A stretch of 64,000 nt of DNA from Erpetoichthys calabaricus (Eukaryota > Chordata > Cladistia > Polypteriformes > Polypteridae): contig NC_041401.2 of the NCBI RefSeq assembly GCF_900747795.2, positions 31,814,053 to 31,878,052 of the forward strand. Direction: 5' to 3'. The position numbers and the translations under genes were made by a program. The notes below the pieces were generated by a model that did no database searches, was not told the origin of the DNA, and worked only from the letters and a program-made list of their open reading frames with translations. Shown here one piece after another: positions 1 through 12,300 of the stretch. Within the stretch, counting starts at the first letter, position 1. Each line of letters opens with the position of its first letter.

Positions 1-209
1 ATAAAGCGTCACCCATTAAGCAATTTGTAATTGTATAGTAGTGACCAAATAACCCAGTGGGTGTATGTAGTACAGTATAATGTATAAAGAAGTACAGAAT
101 TTTGTGGGACACGAGTGGAAAGATTGCAGATTGCAACATTGCTTATAATGTTTAAAATTATTTTTTCATTGTGACTACTTTATAATAAGGCTGTTTTCTT
201 AAATATCAG

Positions 210-332
210 ATCCTGATGCTGATGTTCTATCCATAAGAGACGAGAATGAAAATGAATTTGTAAGACAGCAGTTAATGCCTTATGAAAGCCTGGCCAGTTG
301 GATATGGTTGGGAATTTATAATGATTCAGCAG
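210..332 (+). CDS. LY75: LY75 exon: middle of CTLD8
   Basis: The acceptor is ...aaatatcag and the donor is gtaatt. The reading frame enters with two bases of a split codon and leaves with one. It encodes SIRDENENEFV followed by WIWLGIYNDSA, the helix and WxGL-type core of a C-type lectin fold. The 123-base length equals that of the matching CTLD10 exon (9029-9151), as expected for repeated domains with the same exon plan. Confidence 0.88.
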
Positions 333-3300
333 GTAATTAAATCTTACTACTACACATTATTTAAAAGCAAACCAGAAAAAAGTGTTTCGCTATTTGCCAG
401 GGAACATTTTGTATATTATAATGACATTAAGTGTGAGTCTGTAAAATAGCAATAATATCAGATTATGTCTAAACTGAAATTTCTTTTTCCTGAAAAAGTT
501 ATAAAAATTAAGAAAATCTTCATTCTATAGGAAGGAAGACAGTTGTACACTAAAGCTTTGACAAGATTAAAAAAAATGATATAGTCCTGGTCTGCCCATG
601 AACCTCCACCAAAAAAAAAAAACACTGTCTATCCCAAACTGGAGTAGATATCAGAACTGCTCAACCCTTGGAGAGTCTATGAAATCTTCCCCTCGTTAAT
701 CAACCATACAAAACAGCTCTCATCAATGTTGAGCACTAAAGTGCTTTGAAAATCACATTGCTTCCACTGATTGTGGTTTATTTTTGGCTAAATGGCTTTC
801 ACTTAATTCCTTAAGAAACATTTAAAATAGTTTTAAGAACTTTTTCTATTCTTTTGTTTTACTGTGTAAGTTAAAGTTAGCAAACCAGATAAATTGCACT
901 GATAATAAATGGGGTGACTTGGAAAGGGTGGATCCTTTTAGAGGAGATAAAGGGGTACATTTGTCTTTTTTTTGTGTTCTTCCTATTGTCTACATGTTCC
1001 AAGTGAAAATCATGTTCTTTTTAGTTGCTGAATGGAATTATTTTTGCCTAATCTATTTCCAGACAATCGCTTGAAGTGGTATGATGGGACAAATGTTCAT
1101 TTCTCTAATTGGAGAAATGGAAGACCAGAAGAAAAGGAGATTTTTTTGGCTGGTATTCATGCTGATGGCCTATGGGATATCATTGGCTACACTGCCAGTC
1201 GTTATTTCCACAGTCACAGTATAGTTGCCTGCAAGATTGAAAGGGGTGAGTATAAAAGTTATCATACCTCTTGTGCTAGTTTTGCATTTAAAAAAGTATT
1301 GATAATGTGCACAAAATGATACAGCTATAAAATGGCAAGAGCAGTGCTTTATGTCTGCATCAGGACACATATAGGAATATTCAATTTGACTTTGTTTCTC
1401 CACAGCCTGTCACGTGATTCTAATATAAAATACTATGAAAGAAAACACATTTTTGTAGCCATTTTCAGTTAGTAGCAAAATTGTATTAAGTAAAGAGAAG
1501 CTGAGTAGCAGAAACTAATTTGCTTGTAATTTAATAACAGCTACTATAGGCATACTTTAAAATGGTGACCATAAAACACTCTACTGTGTAGCATCAGAAA
1601 AGCAGCTTTTTATTTTTAATCATAATTGGAGTGTATGGCAAAAAAGTCAATTTTAACAACTACTTATGATTAAAGGAGGTCTTTGTGACAGCCCTCCACA
1701 CCAGTATATCACACAGGAGGCAAAAATCAAAGGAAGAGTTCAAAGTACAAGATCTTGAATCCCTGCATAATTAGTAGGTCCACCACTAAAAACAACAAAA
1801 GAACTATCTATTAATGTCTTGTTTTCTAGTCCAGTTAAATATTTGCCCAGCCTCTCTTCATATGATGGCAGTCAGCTGACCCCTTGCTGGAGAGGCAGTC
1901 TTAAAACCAATCCTTGGATTAATTAAGGCCAAGCCCTGGAATCACATCCTGTATCAGGGCAGCCTTCATTTTACTATAGGAACACCAGATTAGAGCTCCC
2001 TCAACAACTTCATCTCCGATAACTTCTGGTGACCTTAACAGGCCACTGGGAAATGACTATAGTTTCACGTTTGGTGTTCCCTCCTTTTCACTCTCTCTGT
2101 CAGTTCAGACAGATCGTTTCAATCTTCATGCTGCACGGGTGAAGTGGCAAGCCCAGTTAAAGTCGATGCTCCCAGCTCGCAAGGAGTAGATAACAATGTG
2201 GAAGGCAAGGCCATTTTCAGTTTCAATGAATCTTCTGGAATCGATGAGCTATCATGACTTGAATTACTTGCACATTCACTCCCACTTTCGCTCTCGGCTG
2301 GAGACAATGCACCAGCTGGCTCCAGGTCCCAAGAAATCTGCCCTACTGTATTTTTTGTTAAATTCTTCTGACAGCCTGTTTCTGAGGACAGTAATATGAG
2401 AGGTGTTTTCTCATTATTACTACAATCAGCTTTTGGTAAATTAAATAAAACATTATCAGAACACTTGTTTTAAAATCTAAAAACACCATTTTCCGAATTT
2501 AATGTAAAACTTGCATGAATGTGAAGTGATTTTAAATGAACTTTTTATATTCTGTTTATCCATTAGAATTGGCTGGAATAGACCCTAGACAGTTCAACAC
2601 CACTTTTATTTTTCATTATATAATATATTCTGACTATATAGTATTTAATTGTTTAATTTAACAAGTGTAGTACTAAGAGGAGCACTAACACTGGCTTTCA
2701 TTTTCAGGATCAAAAAGTGAACACAGTGCTCCTTTGCCTGAAACGGAAGTCTATGGCAATTTGACGTATAGACTTGTAAAAAAGAAAATATCTTGGTACG
2801 ATGTTTTCAGAGAATGCAGAAGACAAGGTGATGATTTGGCCAGCATTCATACCGAATCTGAACACCTGTTTTTGAAACAGCTTGTTAAGAAGGATGGCTT
2901 TCCTTTGTGGATTGGTCTCTCCAATCAAGGAGTAAGTTCTGATAAATTTCTTATCAAAAGAGTAAAGTTAACAGAAAAATCATTGATTTATCATATTTTG
3001 CTTTAACCAATAAATTGTGTGTGTTTTTTTTTTTAATTGGAACAGGGTAACCTTTAGGAGTGGCAAACTCCTAACACTTCTAACACAAAAATGCATCAAT
3101 ATTTTCATTTGAGGGTTCTTTACAAAATAACCAAGCAGTATAAGACAGTACAGCAAACAAAACATAAAAACATAGTTTTAAATCTCTCTATTATAATAAA
3201 AAAAATCCTGGGACAAGACTTTTTAGCCTGGGACAGACGTGACTTTTTCAGAGAGATACTTTCACATCCTGCAAGATGAGACTTTGTGCCAAGAGGTTTA

Positions 3301-6300
3301 ACCATGCCCGGGGACGGAAATAAAAGACAAAGATTAGATGACAAAGTAGAATGTCGTAAAGAATTAAAAATCGTTGGTGTGATACACATGCAGAGCAGGT
3401 TAGAGATAATGAAAGTACTAAAATTTGAAAGTCACAAAAAATGATAGTAAAGATCACATTAGCGCAAACAAACTGAAATTATTACTCAGTGAAATAACTG
3501 AATAGTGAAAAGAGATCAAATATATTGTTTGGATTTAAACTTTAAGTCGGAGACTTGAAGATCATCTAATTTGTGTTGCCATCAGGGAAAAGAAGTGTTT
3601 CTTCCCAGTGAAGAGGCATATCTGCGAGAATTAAAAGATTTGTTGTTTGGTGAAAGTGAAATCCACATACGCGAGTGGCATAGACGCGGAGTGGCTGGCA
3701 CGTAGGGCAGGCCTGGAGGGTTGGTGAGCGAAGCCCCCTAGTACTGTGCTGAAATTAAAGATATAGGGAGATATTTGAATTCTGGGTAATGTCCAACTGA
3801 GAAGGACACATTAAACTGCTTACAGGAGTTGGGGCCAGAGAAAACTTTCATTTTATTAAATTTCTGTATTTTAGGCATCAGAAAATTTATTTGAATGGTC
3901 TGATGGAACAGACTTTAACTATAAACCATGGGAGTTTGAAAACTCCAATACTACAGGAAATTGCGTTTACTTGGATACAAAAGGATTCTGGAAGCGGCAG
4001 AACTGCAACTCCATACTCGATGGTGCTATATGCTATAGGACCTCCAGAGAAGGTGAGTAAAAACTGTTGGGTAATACAGCATGTGTAGGAAGGGCTGTCT
4101 CAGTTTTAATTTCACTTGTAAACATGTGGGTGTGTAACAGTTCACAGACAAGTAACATTTATTTTTAGTCCACAATTAGTAGCTAGTTTCACTGTGCACT
4201 AAAGCTTAACATAATCAAAACATAATTAGAGTTATTGATTTAAGAAGAGCTAGTATCTTTTGAACACGGGTGACCAAAACAAACAAATTTAGGTTAACAT
4301 TTACAACTGAGAAGAGCACTGTGTAAAAACTAATCATCATCATCGTCTTTCCACTGTTCATGGACAGGACCACAATAGCAACATGCTGAGATAGGCTGAC
4401 TCTCCGGTCTTCCTTGGATTATATCCAGGGGGTCCCAATCAAGTGATATATTCCCTCCAGAGTGTTCTGGTTTTTCTCTTCAGTCGTCTCACAATTGTAT
4501 ATTCCCATTGAAGGTGGCTAGGAGTGTCATAACTATATGTCCAACCCATTTTAATCAGCCCCTCTTGGTCTAGAAAAGCAGTCATTCTGTGCCAAGGTCC
4601 ACCCACATTCCTGAGCTCCTTAATATCACACAGATTAAGCCCAGCAACTCTGTGTAGCAAGTTGGCTACTTGTTCTGCCTATCTGTTTCTTTCATTTCTT
4701 TTTTTCATTCTCGATCCAGAGCTTGTGATCACAGGGGAAGAAGCAGATGTAGATTGAACAGTAAATCAACACCACCTTCTACAGAGCAGTAAAACGTTTA
4801 TAAAACTGGTTCCAGGATTTGTTTTACCCTCACTTGTGAACAAGACCCTAAGTTACTTAAGCTTCTCAACTGTGGACTCCTGGCTCACCACTTACCCATA
4901 GGGAATTTTTCATAAGAGGACAATGATAGCGATGCCAACACAATTTTCACTCCACAAATAAAGGGAGTGAATGGCACGTAGCAGCAGCCCTGAAACCTCC
5001 TATTGAAGCATATTTCGCACTGTACCATGGGTTACATGGTCATAAACATTTCTAAAGTCCACAAAGCACACATTGACTGCATTGGCTTGACCCCTCAAGC
5101 ATCAGTGCAAGAACAAAGAGTTGATCCACTGCTCAGTATCCAGGATGGAATCCAGATTGCGGTTGAATTATTATAGTCTCTGCTCCAGTACCCCCCATAG
5201 GCCTCAGTTATTGGACCATACCCTCTGCCCCATTTAAGAATTCAGACCACGACCTTGGTCTGCTAGTCCCAAGGCACTGTCCCTCATTACAATGCAACAC
5301 TGAAGAGGCACATTAACCGTAACACCTCATAATATCAAAGTTCTCAGGATTTCTGGTTCAGCTTCTTCCACTGAAGTGCATTTTAGTCACTACAGCCCCA
5401 ACTAATGCTTTTGGCATTGCTTCCTCATTTTTTCTATTATGATGTTTCAAGTTTAGAAGTTCCTCAAATTACTTCTTACACCTTTTGATATTATCTCCAG
5501 TTGAGGTTAACGTTTCCCACACTTACTGAGAACTGTCTCTGTGACATCCTACCTTCTCTTCCAGTGTTGTCAAATGGTTTGAAAGAATCTCTTTGAAACT
5601 TTCCAAACGCCTTTCACCAAATTCCACTGATGAAGCTGCCAACCTTTTGTCCTTCCGGTACCCCTTTGTTAAATCTTTAGACCATTCAACTTGCTTCACA
5701 TGGATGCTTATGGCTAGCATCTACCAATGGACCCTAGTGTTTCCATCAAGATGGATACAAACAAGATTTTGTCCACAGCTTTTTGCAGCTGTCTTTCCTT
5801 CTGAGTTCTTGAACATAGTCACTTTAGACTCTGCATCCCTGACCTCCTCCAAGATGTAAGATCGAAAGAAACTCTTACAGAAGTGGGAGTTGAACTCATT
5901 CTTAAATTTGCTAGTTATTCCCAGCATATCTCACAACCTGTTTAGATTTTCGATGTCTGTTGAGCAGGTGTTCCATCCATGTTGTTTAGCAAGTGTTGTC
6001 CAGTCAGGCTTAACCTGAAAAAACTGTGTAGAACTTCCGTTTTAAAAAAAAAATTGTAATAGCACTAAAAAAAATTTTAACATTTTTACTAATTTAGCAT
6101 TGAACCACTGATTGTCTTCATGACCTGAGGACAACTAAGGTAATAAACAGTCATTTTTCACCACAGAGGTGATCCAGGGATCCTTTTGCAAATTTTTAAA
6201 GGCAAGGAATCCAGAGGACTTCACCTGAATCAACAATATGAGCCAGAATATACAGTATTTACACCAATATGTTTCCAAAACATTTTTAAGTGTTACTCAA

Positions 6301-9300
6301 TGAAGTTCGTTTTAAGAGATCCAAACATTTCAACTTACATGGAAAAGCAGTGAACTTGGGCTTTCAAAAGGTATATATCACTTGTCCATGTGTTGTTTTC
6401 TTCACCTCAAAAGATGCATAATTAGATCATCTTTCCTACTTCTTGATCAACGTATTACATCACAATCCCATATATAGATTGATGGTAATCTAGTAAAATA
6501 GATGGTAATCTAATTAATGTGGAGGATATATTGCACAGGTTTCTGGACAATCGGAGACTAGATTGAAAATCCTGTACAGCTTCCCAGAAGCTAAATGATC
6601 AGCTTTCCAAAGGCAGCCAATTGGGACACTGAACATCAGTCCATGGAAGTTCTGAGCCATATAAACTTTTGTTTCTTAAGAGCGAGGTCCGTGTGTTATG
6701 TTGAACCTGTGGGTAACTTTATGCCATCCTGCATTTTCTAAGAGAACGCTGAGAAGGCTGAAAGACTATTTTTTTCAGCAGTGGAAGCAATAGAGATGTG
6801 ATTCTCAGTGACTAGGAGCAAAGACATTCGTTTGTGCCTGTGCCATGCTGTTCTGAGGAGGACTGTGATTTTTTTGGTCTCAATCCAGATGTTATTACTG
6901 GCCGGCTAACTAAATTTTACTGAACTGAAGCACATTATCAATGCTTTTTACTTAAAAGAAAATGCCATTTTATCTTTTATTTGCTGGCTTTTGTTTCACC
7001 TTTATTTCTGATGCATATTGTTGTTCTTTTTTAGGTACAAGAAAATGCCATTGGTTGTGTGATTTTTATTTTTCACACAGTTTGCTCGGTGTGTTCTAAT
7101 TGTTTTTCCAATACAAATACAGAGAAAATGGCATTTTTTCCCTCTCTATTATCGTATGTTATATAGTACTGTAAATAATTGGCTGAAAAGGCGAATTTGT
7201 GCAGAATCAAAGAACATAAAGAACTTTGATAGGGTGAAATATCACTACATACAAAAGCGCTTTACCCAGGTGGATTTTTGTGACTTTCATCTTAAAGGGT
7301 TAAAGATATATTATTAATTTTGCTGCACACAACAGATTCATAACAGACCATACCTGTATGATGACCCAAGGAATTGTCATACATACCTGTTCAGTTTCCA
7401 TGGACGCCCTGCTAGTATTGTTGCCAAGTCAGCAAATCTGATGAAATGTTTTTTTTTTTCTACCAACACTGAGTTATCAGGACTAAGAGATTCCTCAGCC
7501 TGCTGCTCTTCTTGAATTCTTGCCACAAGTGAATTAGGCCCCCACATGCACTGTGAAGAGGCTTGTTGGAGGATATGCTGCACAATCAGGTTTTCACTCT
7601 CATAGATTTTCCTGATGAGACTGCTGCCATGGCAAATACATTATAGATACAATTTTTGGAGTTAATAGTTACCTGAAACGAAACTTTAACATTGAAAATC
7701 ACCTGGAATGAGACAGTCGTAAGTCCAGAACACTAGTAATTCTGAGGAATCTGGAGCTGCAAAAGGCTGTGGCTGTCCAATATAAGTAATCACCTAATTC
7801 ATTTATGTTGTAATATAGCCAAGATTGACAGCAATGACAGCTATGGAGAGGAGTAGTTCTGATGTCAGACTTTTCAGTGTCTGACACCCATGTGTTTTTA
7901 AAAACCAAAGACTGACTTAGCAAATATGTAGCCAGAAGTGTTGCAGCCCAGGGAGTCATTAACATCCACAAACTTTTGTCACTTTGCACTGTGCTTCATA
8001 CACACTGACCTAGTACTTTTCAACTAGTGGGCAACTCATCATTACATCAGAGTCCCCAATTTTCATGTAAATGAAGGAGCTATGCTACTTTTCCAGCATG
8101 CTTACTTTAAAAAGCTAATATAGGTTACTCTTCTGTGCTATGGTGCTGATAAATTCAATACATTTTATACTTCTTGTAAATCAAACTATGCAGACTGTAT
8201 ACCTTTAGCATCAGTGTTAAAATAGCTTCATGTAGGGCAGGAGTTTTAATATGTCTAGGTATGTTCCCACTACCGTGTACTTTTTGCATATGCAGTAATA
8301 GTTCAGACCCAATTCCAAGTTGAGATACAACCTTTTAACGTTTACTACTTCACTATGCATGTGATGGAATTGACATTTCACTGGAATTAAATGCTACTTT
8401 GTCATTTGAAAAAAAATGCTTTACAGTCTGGAATTGGTGGGCTTCATGCTTGGAGATTTTCATCTCAGATTAGGCAGTGTGACCTGATTCTTTTTATAAC
8501 CAGTTCCGTGATACTACAACTTACATCTCAACTCCTTTGCAGTTTTCCATTGTAAAGTTAAATTTCTATTTTTTTTTTTTTTTGGTAATGTTTTTAGCTG
8601 CATTTGCAGAATCCCGTGCAGAACCATCTGCTCCATCACTTGGATGCCCTAAGAGTGGTTCCTCTGCCACCTGGATCCTTTATAAAGATCACTGCTATGC
8701 ATTCAATGGATCATTCTACAACTACACCGTGTTTTCCATGGATGAAGCCTCGCAGTTGTGTCAGACTCTTGGTATACTATTTTAATTTTTTTTCTAACTT
8801 TGTTAAAAATTACTCTTTTGAAGTTTTTAAAGCAAGTACATAAAACATGCATTTATTATAACATAATAAAGTAATCACATTGCTTAAAATGTTTGAACTA
8901 AATAGCAAGTGTATATATTGTAACTTCTAAATTAAATTAGGTGCTAAATTAAAATTAAAAAGCTTGTTTGCTAGCTACACTGATCTGATGGTTTAAAATA
9001 AATTCTGTTAATTCATCTTTATTTCTAGAGCCCTCTTCTCTTCTTTTAACTATAAAGGATGCTGATGAGAATACCTTTGTAACAAAGCAGATCAAAGCCC
9101 ATCACCATATCACCAGACATGTCTGGCTTGGAATGAACCATGATTCTAAAGGTATGTATGAGCTTATGGGTTGGCACAAAAGAGTATTACATATTTTACC
9201 AGACAGTGTGAGACTGTTGGGTCCACCTATCAGGCATAGCTTTATCTGCATTGAGTCTGTGCTTACTCATGTGTTGTCTGAGTGTGTGTTTTTTTTTTGA

Positions 9301-12300
9301 GTACTTTGTTTTACTACTAAACCCTAAAGACATCCAAGTTAGGATGATTAGTGACTCTAAATTGTCTAAGTTTTAGAGAAAATGTGCCCAACAATGCTTT
9401 GGCATTCCACTTAGAGTTGATCTCTGCCTTGCTCCTGTACAACCAGGGTGGACTCTGGCTTCCTGTAACCCAGTTTTGTAATAAGTGGGGTCAGAAAGTG
9501 AATGAATGCAAAATATAGTTCTTTCTACAATGCTGCATTTGTTTAGAATATACATATGAATTTGCAAGATGGCGCCGACTGTCAAGGCACGCCGTCAGCC
9601 GCTCTGGCTTTTGTGTTTCTCGTTACTCCTGCTTTTTTCTCGGCTTACTTACTCCTGTGATGCTCTTCCTGACTCGATCATTCGTTATGATCGCTTCACC
9701 CTTCTGGCTCTTCGAACGAGTGCCGGGGGTTTCTCGACATTTGACTCCGGAGTTCACTCAAACCTTTGGCCGACTGTTTGAGGAAGTCCCGGCCTTCCTC
9801 ATCACTGTCCACGGCTTGGCCGGTTGCCGATGGAAACGCCGCCGCCGTTGGAAGCGTGGAGGCACCAGGGCTCGGCTCCGAGCCTCCTGGATCCTCTCTA
9901 GGAACAACTCTCCTGGCTCCCAACATGAGTCAATGCTCCCGGAATGCCTCTTGCCCTCGGATTCTCTGGTACACTTCCCTGCCTCACTCCGTCACCGCCG
10001 CCGGGGAGTGAACTTTAACAACCTACGCCGCATCACGATAATGTCAGCCGCCACGGCTGGTGCGTCTTTGTTAACGTCGTCCCAGCCGGTTCGTTTTGCG
10101 CTGATAAATGCCAGATCGGTCGTGAACAAAACTTTCATCCTGAAAGACTTTTTTCTTTCCAATGGCCTGGATTTTTTATGTACTGCTGAAACCTGGATTT
10201 TACCGGGCGAGACGCTCTCACTCACTGAAGTTTTGCCCCCGGGATGTTCCTTTATCAACACACCGAGAGCGCAGCGCCGCGGCGGGGGCTTATTGACCTT
10301 ATTTAAATCTGATTTTATCTGCAAACGCCCTTCCCTTCCGCTTTCATTTTCCCCTTTAACTTTTGAGCTCAGTATGTTTGAACTTGTCTGTTCTCCACCG
10401 CTGCTGTGCACACTCATCTATCGCCCCCCAAAATATAGTAAGGACTTTTTAGACGAATTTGCAGCTTTTTTGGCTGATATTACCTGCAGATATGATCGCT
10501 TCCTTTGTTTGGGTGATTTTAATATCCATGTTTGCTGTCCCGTTAAACCTCTAGCAAAAGACTTTCTGGACATTATTGACTCCTTTGGTCTTTCTCAACT
10601 AGTCAATGGACCAACACATGGACAGGCTCACACACTGGACCTGGTTCTTTCTCGCGGTCTCAGAATCAGTGACTTGGACATTCTGCCTCCCAGTTTTTCT
10701 GATCACTCGCCTGTTCTGTTTAATTTGGATTTGGTCTCTGCTGAGCATGGTAAATCCACCACTACCCGTCCCTTCCGTGTCATTTCCCCTTCTGCTGCTG
10801 AAGATTTTGCAGCTGCTTTTTCATCAATCTCCACATCATGTGAATCCACGGATGCTGATGTTTTATTGCAAACCTTCTATACTTCCTGCTGTTCTGTGAT
10901 GGATGTTGTAGCCCCACTCAAACAGAGACAATCCAAAGTCAAGCATGACCCATGGCTAAATGAACAAACTCGCTCCATCAGGCAAAACTGTAGGCGGCTA
11001 GAACGTAAATGGAGGAAAGATGGTCTCACTGTTACCTTTGACTGCATGAGAGACATGTGGTCTCAATACCAGAGAGCAGTCAGAGGTGCAAGGAACCGTT
11101 TTTTTTTACTGACATCATCTCAAAAAATTCTGGCAATCAACGTATCTTATACAAAACACTAAATGCTGTCCTCTCTCCAGCTGCAACTGTTTTCTCTTCT
11201 TCCTCCAATGCTCTTTGTAATCAGATCCTTACGTTTTTTCTGGATAAGGTCACGAACATTAGATCCCAGATCTCTATTTCTTCTTCTGGCTCTGTTGATT
11301 TAGCCGTTCCTGTACACGGCTCCCTCACTAGCTTTGAACCCATTTCGCTCCCCCATCTGGAAAAAATCGTCGCCTCAATGAAGCCTTCAGGCTCTCCGGA
11401 CGATGTGGTGCCATCCAGACTGCTGAAAGATGTCTTTCCTGTGATTCGATATGATGTCTTAAAGATCATAACTAGTAGTCTATCTTCGGCTACAGTTCCT
11501 TGTGCTTTCAAACACGCAGTTGTACATCCAATCGTGAAAAAACCTGATCTTGACCCTGCCGTCTTCTCCAATCTTTGTCCAATTTCCAAACTACCTTTCC
11601 TGTCAAAATTACTCGAAAAAGTAGTTTATGAGCAATTAATTCACCACCTACAGGACCATCAGGTAATGGACCTTTTTCAGTCAGGCTTTAGGCCCCAACA
11701 CAGCACAGAAACCGCGCATTTACGTGTCCTAAATGATGTCCTTTTGGCATTGGACTCAGGACTCTACGTGATTATGGTTCTTCTCGATTTATCTGCTGCC
11801 TTCGACACAATCGACCACGACATCATGATCTCCCGACTCGAATCCTGGGTTGGTGTATCTGGCTTAGCCCTCGACTGGTTCAGGTCATATTTCTGCAACA
11901 GGACTCTTAGAGTCATGCTAGACGATTTTTCATCTGAATCAGTCCCACTCCCATGTGGTGTCCCCCAGGGTTCCATTTTGGGGCCACTACTTTTTTCAAT
12001 TTACATCCTGCCTTTAGGTGCAATTTTTAGAAAACATGCAATCTCGTATCACCTATATGCTGATGACTGCCAAATTTATTTCTCCCTCAAGTCAACTGAC
12101 TCCACTAAACCTCTTCTCAACTGCTTATCTGACATTAAGGACTGGCTGGCTGTAAACTTCCTTCACCTGAACGATTCAAAAACCGAGGTCATTGTTTTTA
12201 GTCCCGACCGCAAACAGACCCTACCCCTTGGCCTCGACTTTCTTCCCATTCCAGTAACTTCGTCTGTTTCCAATCTTGGAATCAAAATGGATATGGTCCT

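Noticed and set aside
8537-8785. ATG-initiated reading of the CTLD10 exon as a separate gene
   Set aside because: The ATG lies in the polypyrimidine/intron side; the sequence is an internal LY75 exon with an acceptor after it.
9992-10417. 141-codon antisense open frame
   Set aside because: It is the shadow of the LINE endonuclease frame on the other strand.
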